A stretch of DNA of 13,346 bases from assembly GCA_026392325.1 (NCBI GenBank), contig JAPLCH010000096.1, positions 1-13,346 of the forward strand, given 5' to 3'. Numbering within the stretch: the first letter of the stretch is position 1; every line of letters begins with the position of its first letter. The notes beneath the pieces are model-generated. The model did no database searches, was not told the origin of the DNA, and saw only the letters and a list, made by a program, of their open reading frames with translations. Shown here in pieces: positions 7,091-13,346 of this stretch. The stretch is from Solirubrobacterales bacterium. GTDB taxonomy: Bacteria; Actinomycetota; Thermoleophilia; Solirubrobacterales; Solirubrobacteraceae. Made by a program: the position numbers and the translations under genes.

Positions 7091-7926
7091 GCGGCGACCA
7101 CTCAACGGGCGAACTGCTTGAGGTAGCCAAGCTTGCCGCTGCGTCGGGTGCAGCGGAGGTGCTCAGACGGGTTGGCAATCATGGCGAAGTGCGAACAAAG
7201 AGTTCGCTGACCGACCCGGTCACCGACGCTGATGAAGCAGCTGAGCGGGCTATCCGCGCTGTGATAACCGAGGCTCGACCGGGTGATGCAATTGTCGGGG
7301 AGGAAGGCGGCGATGTCGAGGGGTCCTCTGGTCTCCGCTGGTTGGTTGACCCGCTGGATGGCACCGTCAACTTTCTTTATGGAATGCCGCAGTGGTCTGT
7401 TTCAGTTGCAGTCGCCGATGCCGATGGCCCTTTAGTGGGAGTTGTTCTCCACCCTGCTTCAGGAGAGGAGTTTTCCGCCGTCAGGGGCGAACAGCCTCAC
7501 CTCAACGGCTCGCCTTTCGTGAGGCAGGGGTTACACAGCTTCAGCTCTGATGCGCCTGATCCGCTTGAGGGCGTGATGCTCGCTACCGGGTTCAATTACG
7601 AGCGTGAGGTTCGAGTCCTGCAAGGCAAGGTGTTCGAGTCCCTCATCCCTCGGGTTCGCGACATTAGACGGAGCGGGAGCGCTGCACTGGATCTTTGCTG
7701 GACCGCGATTGGCAGGGTTGACGCTTATGCCGAGCACGGCGTGCGTGCTTGGGATGTAAGCGCCGGGGCACTCGTTTGCACCTGCGCGGGACTGGATGTC
7801 CTCACCTTGGCATCAGGGCGCGGATGGCCAACCGGCATCGTCGCTGCAGAGCGACAAGTGGCTGCTGCTTTGGCCCGGGCATTCGGGGCCGAATCTGCAG
7901 ACTGGCCAGCCACCTGGATTAGCTGA
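7057..7926 (+). CDS. Inositol-monophosphatase-family phosphatase
   Basis: A 289-residue Mg-dependent sugar/inositol phosphate phosphatase of the IMPase superfamily, which includes inositol-1-phosphatases and actinobacterial histidinol-phosphatases. Metal-binding motifs are in the expected order: K48 with DPVTDAD (about 53-59), GEEGG (E82, E83), WLVDPLDGTVNF (D98, D101) and AWDVSAGAL (D233). The substrate cannot be decided from sequence. The ATG start overlaps the upstream pseudogene by 34 bases. An alternative is TTG 7087, whose last two bases form part of the pseudogene stop in TTGA; neither start has a clear ribosome binding site. The gene probably depends on the promoter upstream of 5785, so decay of the amidase frame may affect its translation through polarity, though that is conjecture. 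Confidence 0.9.
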   Translation: MGGSSPRAFSLSGDHSTGELLEVAKLAAASGAAEVLRRVGNHGEVRTKSSLTDPVTDADEAAERAIRAVITEARPGDAIVGEEGGDVEGSSGLRWLVDPLDGTVNFLYGMPQWSVSVAVADADGPLVGVVLHPASGEEFSAVRGEQPHLNGSPFVRQGLHSFSSDAPDPLEGVMLATGFNYEREVRVLQGKVFESLIPRVRDIRRSGSAALDLCWTAIGRVDAYAEHGVRAWDVSAGALVCTCAGLDVLTLASGRGWPTGIVAAERQVAAALARAFGAESADWPATWIS

Positions 7927-7950
7927 GCTCCAGGCTCTGCCTGTTTGAGT
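7927..7950. terminator. Weak hairpin between the phosphatase gene and tRNA-Leu
   Basis: CAGGC (7931-7935), loop tct, GCCTG (7939-7943), with flanking CTC and GAG extending the stem across a bulge. It lies between convergent transcripts and could end either. There is no strong T-tract on either side. Confidence 0.3.
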
Positions 7951-7970
7951 TCATCCCGAATCGGATCTGA

Positions 7971-8053
<83 letters not shown>

Positions 8054-8073
8054 AGGTGACCCGTCGGGAAGGC

Positions 8074-8544
8074 TTAAGCCCAAGCCTCTTCAGGCCCGGG
8101 CTGAGGCAACGATGTGCCAGCCGGTACTTCTACTTCGACCTGCCATTCCTGCCGGAATGCACGAAGGCAAGCCACGATTACAGCAATTTGCACTGCAACG
8201 AGGAGAATTGTAATGAGCCCAAGGACTGAGGCTGAGAGGCCAGCGGAGCCCCATATTGTTTCTGGGGCCGCGTAACCAGAGGCATCCCGGTCAGCCCAGG
8301 TTGGGACTGCGATCGCTGAGAGGATTGCGAGAATGATCGCCAGTGCGGCTCCGACTGCAAGTGGCCCGCGGGCCCATTGTCCAACTCTCCAGATGAGCAC
8401 GGCGTAGATGATCATGTAGCTGATTGAGACCGGAACCTGACCCTCAAGGACCGACCAGCCAAACGCCACAATCACGAACAGTGTCCCGGTTTGGATGGGT
8501 GACTTCAACTCCAGCTTCCACGGGAATGACCTTACACGCGGCAC
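8074..8544 (-). CDS. Small multi-pass membrane protein of unknown function
   Basis: A 156-residue hydrophobic protein starting with GTG 8544. A basic N-terminus (RVRSFPWK) is followed by hydrophobic segments at about 19-33, 38-53, 62-82 and 104-128, and a charged tail rich in Glu, Pro and Trp. A polar loop between the third and fourth segments (TWADRDASGYAAPETIWGS) is probably extracytoplasmic. I do not recognise a family and no catalytic motif is visible. The start is uncertain because no Shine-Dalgarno sequence precedes the GTG; a downstream TTG at the LELK segment is possible. The gene lies directly before tRNA-Leu on the same strand and is divergent from the secreted protein at 8624, with about 80 bases between the starts. 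Confidence 0.7.
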   Translation of the reverse strand: MPRVRSFPWKLELKSPIQTGTLFVIVAFGWSVLEGQVPVSISYMIIYAVLIWRVGQWARGPLAVGAALAIILAILSAIAVPTWADRDASGYAAPETIWGSAGLSASVLGLITILLVAVQIAVIVACLRAFRQEWQVEVEVPAGTSLPQPGPEEAWA

Positions 8545-8610
8545 AGCGTGAAGGTGTCGGACGCAGGGAAAATCTTGCCCAAATCGGCGAATTGATCAGT
8601 GGTTGTGCGT

Positions 8611-8616
8611 TACTCT
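8611..8616 (+). promoter_or_regulatory. Probable -10 box of a leaderless promoter for the secreted protein
   Basis: TACTCT is followed by seven bases and then the ATG at 8624. TTGATC at 8592-8597 is only 13 bases upstream, too near for a standard -35. There is no Shine-Dalgarno sequence. Confidence 0.45.
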
Positions 8617-8623
8617 CAACAGC

Positions 8624-9034
8624 ATGGTGTCAATCACTCCAAAACGGATCGCAGCTATTCTCGCCGTCGCTGCGCTGGCTGTCGCTCCTGCGGCGGCGCT
8701 GGCTGACTCTGGCGGAGACCAGTACTGCGACCCATTCGGTGGGTGCGGAGTCAACGGGGGAAGTGGGTCAGGCGGAGCTCATCACGGTGGGAAGAAGAAG
8801 CCATCAGTCTCAAGCAAGCCAGCGCAGACACCAGAGCAGGTTCAGTTCTTGAATCAGATCGGGCAGTCGCTGAGGGACCGGTCGCTACGCGCGCAAGGCC
8901 GGGCTGCTGCGGCCTCAGCTCCAGGATCTCCAGAACGGGTCGCCTGGCTCAAGGCTTACAGGCTTTCGAGGACGGGGGCCGTTCTTGATGCGGCGGGCCT
9001 CTCTGCAATGCGCCTCGCTATCCCCAGCTCCTGA
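8624..9034 (+). CDS. Small secreted protein with DQYCDPFGG motif, unknown function
   Basis: A 136-residue protein with a clear signal peptide: basic MVSITPKR, a hydrophobic core of alanine, valine and leucine, and a likely cleavage site after ALA at about residue 27. The mature part begins DSGGDQYCDPFGGCG, with two cysteines six positions apart, then Gly- and Lys-rich linkers. A helical region PEQVQFLNQIGQSLRDRSL and a second helical region around ERVAWLKAYRLSRTGAVLD follow. The DQYxDPF element just after the signal peptide is one I associate with secreted proteins of Thermoleophilia; this comes from memory and was not searched. I chose ATG 8624 because it begins the signal peptide and is placed correctly after a TAnnnT box; an in-frame upstream GTG at 8603 lacks support. 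The next base pairs hold tRNA-Trp, with 25 bases between. Confidence 0.85.
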   Translation: MVSITPKRIAAILAVAALAVAPAAALADSGGDQYCDPFGGCGVNGGSGSGGAHHGGKKKPSVSSKPAQTPEQVQFLNQIGQSLRDRSLRAQGRAAAASAPGSPERVAWLKAYRLSRTGAVLDAAGLSAMRLAIPSS

Positions 9035-9041
9035 CAAAGGG

Positions 9042-9047
9042 TAGAAT
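9042..9047 (+). promoter_or_regulatory. Likely -10 box of the tRNA-Trp promoter
   Basis: TAGAAT lies 12 bases before the tRNA 5' end, close to the -10 consensus and at a plausible distance for a short 5' leader. No convincing -35 is seen 17 bases upstream. Confidence 0.45.
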
Positions 9048-9059
9048 CCCAGTCGCACT

Positions 9060-9130
9060 GGGGGACTAGTGTATCGGTAACACGGTGGTCTCCAAAACCG
9101 CAACGCCAGGTTCGATTCCTGGGTCCCCCG
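9060..9130 (+). tRNA. tRNA-Trp, anticodon CCA
   Basis: A 71-base tRNA. The acceptor stem GGGGGAC pairs with GTCCCCC, and the discriminator is G73, a tryptophan identity base. The anticodon stem GTGGT/ACCGC (one G-U pair) encloses CTCCAAA with the CCA anticodon at 9092-9094. The variable loop is four bases (aacg), and the T-arm is CCAGG/TTCGATT/CCTGG. The D-arm GTG...CAC contains the GG of the D-loop. CCA is not encoded. In many actinobacteria tRNA-Trp precedes secE and nusG, but no such genes follow here. Confidence 0.95.
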
Positions 9131-9145
9131 CTTCAGCATCCGGCG

Positions 9146-9174
9146 GCCGCATACGAGCATTCTGCGGCTATTTA
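9146..9174 (+). terminator. Possible terminator hairpin after tRNA-Trp
   Basis: GCCGCA (9146-9151) pairs with TGCGGC (9163-9168) around an 11-base loop and is followed by TATTTA. The stem is short and the T-tract weak, so this is a candidate only. Confidence 0.3.
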
Positions 9175-9246
9175 CGGTCAGGGAGGAACGTGTTCTTCCG
9201 CAGATTGACGAAATGTACTTTTGTTTGTAGCATTCGAATAGCGAGA

Positions 9247-9282
9247 GATCCTCGCCGGGTCCAAACAGACCCGACGAGGATC
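9247..9282. terminator. Strong 15-bp hairpin, probable bidirectional terminator or structured RNA element
   Basis: GATCCTCG C CGGGTC (9247-9261) pairs with GACCCG A CGAGGATC (9268-9282) around the loop caaaca, with one C-A mismatch in a 15-base stem. It lies between the plus-strand tRNA-Trp and the converging gene ending at 9443. Neither side has a T-tract, which is common for actinobacterial terminators. A role in RNA stability or as a protein-binding site cannot be excluded. Confidence 0.55.
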
Positions 9283-9442
9283 AAGCCAAACCGCAGCGGC
9301 TACTGCGGCAAGGCGATGATCAGTCTAATGGTCAGAGCCTCCGCGTAGTCGCTGCACCTCTTTCTGGTGTGCGACATTCGGTTGCATCTCAGAAAGCTGT
9401 TGCTGCGGTCGAGTTGCTGGCCCAGGGGCAGCGTGCTGCCGA

Positions 9443-9976
9443 TTAGCCGCCAGATCCCTCTCCACCTTCAACTGCCTTTGTCTGGGGTGGCAGAAGCTTG
9501 CCCTTCCATGCGGCCTTGGCCCCAGAGTGTCCAGCTTGAATTACCCATGCAGTCGTAAGGCCACCGAACAAGACGACTCCGACGGTCGCAAGCGTTCCGA
9601 TCCACTTGGGGGAGACGAGTGTCGCGACAAATGTTCCCTTGAACTTTTCCTTGGTCACGACTAGCTCTCGGAGTGCCCAAACGAAAAGAGCGCCCGCGAA
9701 GAGAATCGAGAAGTTTCTTGCCATCTCGCCGAGCTGCTGATGATCAGACACGAGCTGTGTCTCGCGAACTCGCTGCTGAAGCCACTCTCCGCTTTGAGAC
9801 GCGAGTATCGCTCCGATCGCTCCGACAATTCCCAGAATGGCTGTTGGGTAGATGAGCGCAGCTCGCCACTTTGGGATTACGAGACAGAGGAGAACCCCAA
9901 CCAGAGCGAGCGGCAAGAGCACAACCGGCATGTGGACAAGAAATGGGTGGGCTGGAAGGCCGAATACTTCGTTCAA
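9443..9976 (-). CDS. DUF2231-type integral membrane protein
   Basis: A 177-residue protein beginning at TTG 9976, supported by a GGAGA ribosome binding site five bases upstream. The N-terminus reads FGLPAHPFLVHMPVVLLPLAL, which carries the HP-x(2)-VH-x-P signature of DUF2231-like membrane proteins, where the two histidines lie at the start of helix 1. Four hydrophobic segments are visible at about 13-33, 37-60, 90-107 and 125-145. A charged helix (WLQQRVRETQLVSDHQQLGEMARNF) sits between the second and third and includes a further histidine. The tail is Gly- and Glu-rich. The family function is not settled; conserved membrane histidines suggest haem or metal binding, but this is inference. The gene stands alone, divergent from the peroxiredoxin-like gene, with 150 bases between. 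Confidence 0.8.
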   Translation of the reverse strand: MNEVFGLPAHPFLVHMPVVLLPLALVGVLLCLVIPKWRAALIYPTAILGIVGAIGAILASQSGEWLQQRVRETQLVSDHQQLGEMARNFSILFAGALFVWALRELVVTKEKFKGTFVATLVSPKWIGTLATVGVVLFGGLTTAWVIQAGHSGAKAAWKGKLLPPQTKAVEGGEGSGG

Positions 9977-10114
9977 GGTGTTCTCCGTGGTCAGTTGTTG
10001 ATTAGGGGTAAGTCTGCAGCAGCTCTATAGGATTTTCGTAAGAGAGGGCCAATAGCCTTCTTGAACGGAGCAATGGCATCGGAATTTTCGCTTCCGGCCC
10101 GGGCGAAACGGGCG

Positions 10115-10120
10115 TAGGAT
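10115..10120 (+). promoter_or_regulatory. Probable -10 box of a leaderless promoter for the peroxiredoxin-like gene
   Basis: TAGGAT is followed by six bases (caggac) and then the ATG at 10127. The spacing places the likely transcription start on the A of the ATG. The AGGA in the box and gap is too close to the ATG to act as a normal Shine-Dalgarno site. Confidence 0.55.
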
Positions 10121-10126
10121 CAGGAC

Positions 10127-10678
10127 ATGGATCCGCGCACATTCATCAGACCAGCAGACATCCCGATTGCGAGGCTTCCCCTGGTTGGGGAGCCTGCCCC
10201 TGATCCCCCGGGTCCGCCATGGGAGAGCGGCGGTCAGGTGATCTGTTTTCTTCGTCACGCAGGATGTCCATTTGCAGAAGCCACGATCAAGGACCTTGCA
10301 GCAAGACACAGGCAGGATCCGACCATCACAGCCGTCGCGGTAGGACATTCGTCGCAGTCAGATGCTGGGACTTGGAGATCAAAGATAGGTGGCGCTGACG
10401 GTGTCGTATGCATCGATGACCCGACAAGGCACACATACGCACGGTGGGGGTTGGGGCTGACGAATGTTGGGCACTTCGCGGGGCGTCAGTCGTTGTCCGG
10501 GGTTGGGAAACTGTTGGGGCAAGGAGTTCGCAACAGGCACCCATCCGGGACCCGTTGGCAGGGGGCTGGGGCGTTTGCCGTTGACGGGCGTGGAATCATC
10601 CGGTGGATGCATGTCCCAAAGAATGCGGCTGATCTGCCCGGCCTTGTCGCTGCGTTCGCGGCACTCAAGGGACGCTGA
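10127..10678 (+). CDS. Peroxiredoxin-like AhpC/TSA-type antioxidant protein
   Basis: A 183-residue thioredoxin-fold protein of the AhpC/TSA antioxidant group. The strand-helix motif VICFLRHAGCPFAEATIKDL carries the probable peroxidatic cysteine C47; the FLRHxGCPF form replaces the PxxxT/SxxC of classical peroxiredoxins. Other conserved parts are VAVGHSSQSDAGTW, VCIDDPTRHTYARWGLGLT, the NRHPSGTRWQGAGAFAVD segment, and IIRWMHVPKNAADLP near the end. Only one cysteine sits in the active-site motif and there is no CxxC, so any resolving thiol would come from elsewhere or from a partner. It is presumably cytoplasmic because no signal peptide is seen. The stop is three bases before the GTG of the SDR gene, so the two form an operon with a probable shared redox or detoxification role; the actual substrate is unknown. 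Confidence 0.85.
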   Translation: MDPRTFIRPADIPIARLPLVGEPAPDPPGPPWESGGQVICFLRHAGCPFAEATIKDLAARHRQDPTITAVAVGHSSQSDAGTWRSKIGGADGVVCIDDPTRHTYARWGLGLTNVGHFAGRQSLSGVGKLLGQGVRNRHPSGTRWQGAGAFAVDGRGIIRWMHVPKNAADLPGLVAAFAALKGR

Positions 10679-10681
10679 AGA

Positions 10682-11500
10682 GTGGGTAGGCTTCTGGCCG
10701 CCAATGCGTTGCGGGGAAAGGTTGCGGTTGTCACTGGAGGAGGCACCAACCTTGGTCTTGCTGCGGCTGAGGAACTTGCGGCCAGCGGCGCAAGCGTGGT
10801 TATCGCGGGTCGCAGGGGCGAGGTTCTTCAGGCTGCGCTAACGCGCCTTGGAGACAACGCCAGCTCGGTCGTGGCTGACATCCGTGAGGACGAAGGAGCT
10901 GCTGCGATCATCACTGCCGCGCTTGAGCGGCACGGTCGGCTGGACCTGCTCTTGAACAATGCTGGAGGCCAGTTCTGGGCTCCAGCAGAGGGCATCAGCA
11001 CCAATGGCTTCGCCGCTGTCAGGAGGCTGAATGTTGAGGGGACCCTTCGTATGTGTGAAGCCGCGTGGGAGCTTGCGATGCGTGTGCAGGAAGAGGGAAC
11101 AATCATCAACACAACTGTTTCCCCACACACTGGGATGCCGGGCATGGCCCACACGGGTGCTGCCCGAGCAGCGGTGGAGTCACTGACGCGCGACCTCGCC
11201 TCAAGATGGAGCGCTGATGGAGTGGCAGTCATCGCCCTTGCGCTTGGCAGGCTCGCCACCGAGTCGCTGAAGAAGTACCCGGAGCCGATCTGGAAGACGG
11301 CCGCTCAGACGGTTCCCCTTCAGAGGCTTGGTGATACTGCCGACTACGGGTCGCTCGTGTCCCTTCTACTCGGACGTGCGGGGCGGGAACTGAGCGGGTC
11401 AGTTATCGATTTGGACGGTGGCCTTGCCAATTGGCATGGTGCTTGGCCGCCACCTGAGTCGGGCCATACCGACGGATTGGTCCCGACAGAAGCCAAGTAG
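10682..11500 (+). CDS. Short-chain dehydrogenase/reductase related to enoyl-CoA or dienoyl-CoA reductases
   Basis: A 272-residue SDR protein with a Rossmann fold. It has the cofactor loop VTGGGTNLG (about 17-25), AGRR (about 42-45), which favours NADP, VADIRED, the NNAGG motif (92-96) and the RLNVEGT segment. Its closest pattern is the PECR/2,4-dienoyl-CoA reductase-like group, with NNAGGQFWAPAEGIS and GMPGMAHTGAARAAVESLTRDLA. The usual catalytic YxxxK would fall at 166-170, where the sequence is ESLTR; Tyr and Lys are both replaced. Bacterial relatives also vary here, so activity by another residue is possible. The start is GTG 10682, three bases after the upstream stop, with an AGGGA ribosome binding site within the previous gene. 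The substrate (enoyl-CoA, terpenoid or other) is not decidable. Confidence 0.85.
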   Translation: MGRLLAANALRGKVAVVTGGGTNLGLAAAEELAASGASVVIAGRRGEVLQAALTRLGDNASSVVADIREDEGAAAIITAALERHGRLDLLLNNAGGQFWAPAEGISTNGFAAVRRLNVEGTLRMCEAAWELAMRVQEEGTIINTTVSPHTGMPGMAHTGAARAAVESLTRDLASRWSADGVAVIALALGRLATESLKKYPEPIWKTAAQTVPLQRLGDTADYGSLVSLLLGRAGRELSGSVIDLDGGLANWHGAWPPPESGHTDGLVPTEAK

Positions 11501-11549
11501 TTGGGCCGGGAAGAATCGGGCAACCGCCTGCATTTTTGAATTCTGGCGC

Positions 11550-11555
11550 TAGGCT
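11550..11555 (+). promoter_or_regulatory. Probable -10 box of a leaderless promoter for the secreted SGNH hydrolase
   Basis: TAGGCT is followed by six bases (cgggtc) and then the GTG at 11562. This is the same box and spacing class as upstream of 2989, 5785 and 10127. No Shine-Dalgarno sequence is present. Confidence 0.5.
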
Positions 11556-11561
11556 CGGGTC

Positions 11562-12293
11562 GTGTCCAATCTGCGCTCAGGGACCATAGACAGGCTCCGC
11601 CTGCCATCTGCCCTAACAGTTTCTCTGGGGCTACTCTTGCTTCTGGGCGCCTCTTTCGCTGCTGCTGCGGATGGCCGGATGGATGCGCACTCCGCTTCAT
11701 CACTTCCCACAAAGATCTATGTGCAGGGTGATTCACTGACGGTTGACAGCAGCACTGTGTTCAAGTCACTTGCGAAGCCGTCAATAGTCACTCTTGACGC
11801 TAAGAGCGGTAGACACGCCTATGAGGGCATTGCAAGGATGAGGAAGGTCAAGTCCTTCCCTGCGGCTGTTGTGGTCGCGCTTGGGACCAATGATGACTAC
11901 AACGCCTATGGAATTTCCCTGTTCAAGTCTCATATTCAGGCCGCGATGGGTCTCTTTGGGACCAAGCGTTGTGTTGTCTGGGTCAACCTGTTCCAGGCTC
12001 GGACGGCGAAACAGATAAAAGCCAAAGTCCCGATGATCTTCACCGGGATGAACGCCTTGCTTGCAAGCATCGAGAGCAGAACCCCAACATTCCATGTGGT
12101 CAACTGGGCAAAGATGTCCGGTTCCCACCCCGAGTGGTATCGCTACGACTCTGTTCATCCGACTAACGCCGGCTACCTGGCGAGGGCTAAGGCCACCATC
12201 GCGGCTCTCAAGACATGTGGGACTCCCTCCGGGGGAGGTGTGACGCCCGTTGGTTCACCTGATGGCGGGGGCGGAAGCCCAGGTCCTTACTGA
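11562..12293 (+). CDS. Secreted SGNH/GDSL-type hydrolase
   Basis: A 243-residue protein with an N-terminal signal peptide or anchor (basic to residue 14, hydrophobic 17-36). The SGNH blocks are visible in order: block I VQGDSLT (nucleophile S58), block II DAKSGR (G83), block III ALGTND (G108, N110), and block V DSVHPTNAGY (D196, H199). The family hydrolyses or transfers ester-linked acyl groups; examples are esterases, lipases and O-acetyl-polysaccharide hydrolases. With export, cell-envelope or extracellular ester substrates are likely, but nothing identifies them. The last 25 residues are a Gly/Pro/Ser-rich tail (PSGGG, GGGGSPGPY) that could be a linker or surface region. It starts with GTG and ends six bases before the opposing SGNH gene. 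It stands 61 bases after the SDR gene and has its own promoter box. Confidence 0.85.
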   Translation: MSNLRSGTIDRLRLPSALTVSLGLLLLLGASFAAAADGRMDAHSASSLPTKIYVQGDSLTVDSSTVFKSLAKPSIVTLDAKSGRHAYEGIARMRKVKSFPAAVVVALGTNDDYNAYGISLFKSHIQAAMGLFGTKRCVVWVNLFQARTAKQIKAKVPMIFTGMNALLASIESRTPTFHVVNWAKMSGSHPEWYRYDSVHPTNAGYLARAKATIAALKTCGTPSGGGVTPVGSPDGGGGSPGPY

Positions 12294-12299
12294 CCGGCA

Positions 12300-13346
12300 T
12301 TAGCCGCCTGTCGTAATCGGTGGCAACGGTGAGGCTCCGTGAAGGCTGAACCGCTTCTCGAGCATCTTGAGGATCACATCTGCCAGGACGACTCCACCAT
12401 CCGTGTTCAGGTGCTGTCCATCTGGCTCCCGCACGACCACCTGCTTCCCCTGGTAAGTGATTGAAGTTTGGTAGCTGCCGTTGGGAGCAAAGAGCGGATC
12501 CGGATCGAGATAGATCACCTGACCTGGGCGCTTGGCTGCTTCTGATCGGTAAATGCGATTGAGGACTTTCATCTGGGCGTCAAGTGCGGGATCCTGAGCA
12601 ACAGGCGCTCCCACCCAGATGAGGGTCTGCCCGCGTACCTGCGTCATCGTGTCCATCATCAGAGCGACCCTCCGACGGTATTCCCGTTCCCAGGCCGGAG
12701 AGCCGAAGGGCTTGGAGAAATCTCCGTTGGCTCCGCCGGTCATGTAATCGGCATTGTCATTGCCGCCAAAGATCAGGACTGAGACATTGGGCTTGACCGT
12801 CGCTTGCACCTCTTTGGCGCGCTCAAACCAGTTGAGGACATCAGGTCGTTCAAGCCCCGTGTTCAGGTGACCGTCCGGTTCAGCCATTTCCATCACGCGA
12901 GTTTTTGGCGCGACTGCTGAGAGGGCTGCTGCGGTCTCAAGGCTCAAGGAATCTCCTCCCGCGTAGAGCTGCAACTTCTTAGTTGGCGAGAATGCCTGCT
13001 TGACCGGGGCAGCGGGGGCATGGCGTTTGCCTGGGGTGAGTCCAACGGTGGCGACTACATCATCCTTGTTCCCGTTGCCGACGAGCCCTGCAATCAGATG
13101 GCGTGGCTCGGAGAGGCCCAAGGCGCCTGTGATGTCCACCAATCCTTGAGTCAGTGACATTGCGATATCCCGAGCTGGGGAGTCGGGTTGGATTGAGGCG
13201 TTCTTGTGCATTCCGTTGGCGTTGAAGAGACCTCCGACCACGAGTGCAACCAGTGCTGTGGCCATCGCAAGCCCCACGGGCTCAAGCAGCCTGCCCTCCC
13301 GCTCTGCGGGCGGGCGAGGTCCTGTGCGGTCAGCCCTCCGGGAGCG
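12300..13346 (-). CDS. DUF459-type SGNH hydrolase, membrane-anchored, N-terminus outside window
   Basis: The frame ends at TAA 12302-12300 and is open to the right edge. A GTG at 13277 is available, but the codons upstream remain open and read as an Arg/Pro-rich cytoplasmic tail (RTGPRPPAEREGRLLEP) leading into the hydrophobic segment LAMATALVALVVGGLF, so the true start probably lies outside the window. SGNH blocks are YAGGDSLS (nucleophile serine), IFGGNDN, and EPDGQHLNTDG near the end (D and H of the triad). The segment WEREYRRRVALMMDTM followed by LIWVGAPVAQDPALDAQM closely matches the DUF459 pattern (WxxxYxxRV, IWVGxPxM). It is a single-pass protein with the hydrolase domain outside the membrane. 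DUF459 proteins are often found near polysaccharide O-acylation genes; no such partner is visible here except the other SGNH gene. Confidence 0.88.
   Translation of the reverse strand, partial: RSRRADRTGPRPPAEREGRLLEPVGLAMATALVALVVGGLFNANGMHKNASIQPDSPARDIAMSLTQGLVDITGALGLSEPRHLIAGLVGNGNKDDVVATVGLTPGKRHAPAAPVKQAFSPTKKLQLYAGGDSLSLETAAALSAVAPKTRVMEMAEPDGHLNTGLERPDVLNWFERAKEVQATVKPNVSVLIFGGNDNADYMTGGANGDFSKPFGSPAWEREYRRRVALMMDTMTQVRGQTLIWVGAPVAQDPALDAQMKVLNRIYRSEAAKRPGQVIYLDPDPLFAPNGSYQTSITYQGKQVVVREPDGQHLNTDGGVVLADVILKMLEKRFSLHGASPLPPITTGG

Larger units (their letters stand above)
9131..9442. other. Gene-poor gap of 312 bases with hairpins and one frame lacking a start
   Basis: No gene with a supported start is visible between tRNA-Trp and the end of the DUF2231-type gene. 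The stretch holds the two hairpins listed separately and a smaller one, CCGCAG (9291-9296) with CTGCGG (9303-9308). A plus-strand frame is open for 71 codons from 9231 to the TAG at 9444-9446. It has no ATG and no early GTG or TTG, and its last part reads AVAAVELLAQGQRAAD, which is protein-like in composition. It may be a decayed C-terminal fragment or chance. No ribosome binding site or recognisable family supports it. Confidence 0.5.

Noticed and set aside
8915..9160. Minus-strand open frame opposite the secreted protein and tRNA-Trp
   Set aside because: It runs antisense through a tRNA gene and a well-supported signal-peptide protein, so it is a shadow.
9315..9345. A further tRNA, suggested by the D-arm-like string AGTCTAATGGTCAGAGC
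   Set aside because: No matching acceptor stem, anticodon arm or T-arm could be built around it.

Overview
The window looks like a chromosomal segment of a moderately GC-rich actinobacterium. Thermoleophilia or a related deep actinobacterial lineage is my best guess. The reasons are an OmpR-type regulator and kinase pair of actinobacterial style, tRNA genes without an encoded CCA, frequent GTG and TTG starts, a secreted protein with the DQYCDPFGG signature that I associate with Thermoleophilia, and a repeated TAnnnT promoter box 6-8 bases before start codons. The lineage is inferred; no rRNA or marker gene is present.

Layout. A small membrane-anchored protein (1-278, minus, cut by the window edge) diverges from a two-component operon: response regulator (443-1189), sensor kinase (1186-2622, apparently a CTG start) and a second small anchored protein (2623-2940). 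Next is an AMP-forming acyl/acetyl-CoA synthetase (2989-4851) whose last codons have gone out of frame. It converges on a membrane protein (4921-5739, minus) that resembles an M28 membrane peptidase lacking its metal ligands. An amidase pseudogene (5785-7090), with an out-of-frame deletion removing the catalytic lysine region, overlaps an inositol-monophosphatase-family gene (ending 7926).

The middle holds tRNA-Leu(CAA) (minus), a four-helix membrane protein (8074-8544, minus), a small secreted protein (8624-9034), tRNA-Trp(CCA), and a gene-poor gap of 312 bases with one strong hairpin. A DUF2231-type membrane protein (9443-9976, minus) diverges from a peroxiredoxin-like gene and an SDR gene that form a tight pair (10127-11500). 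The right end holds two SGNH/GDSL-type hydrolases placed tail to tail with 6 bases between their stop codons; the second runs off the window.

The genes do not form one pathway. The most notable points are the probable leaderless promoters at six starts, the CTG-started kinase, two neighbouring genes with out-of-frame deletions, a peptidase-like pseudoenzyme, and the paired SGNH hydrolases. I found no CRISPR array, insertion sequence, prophage or recognisable defence system.
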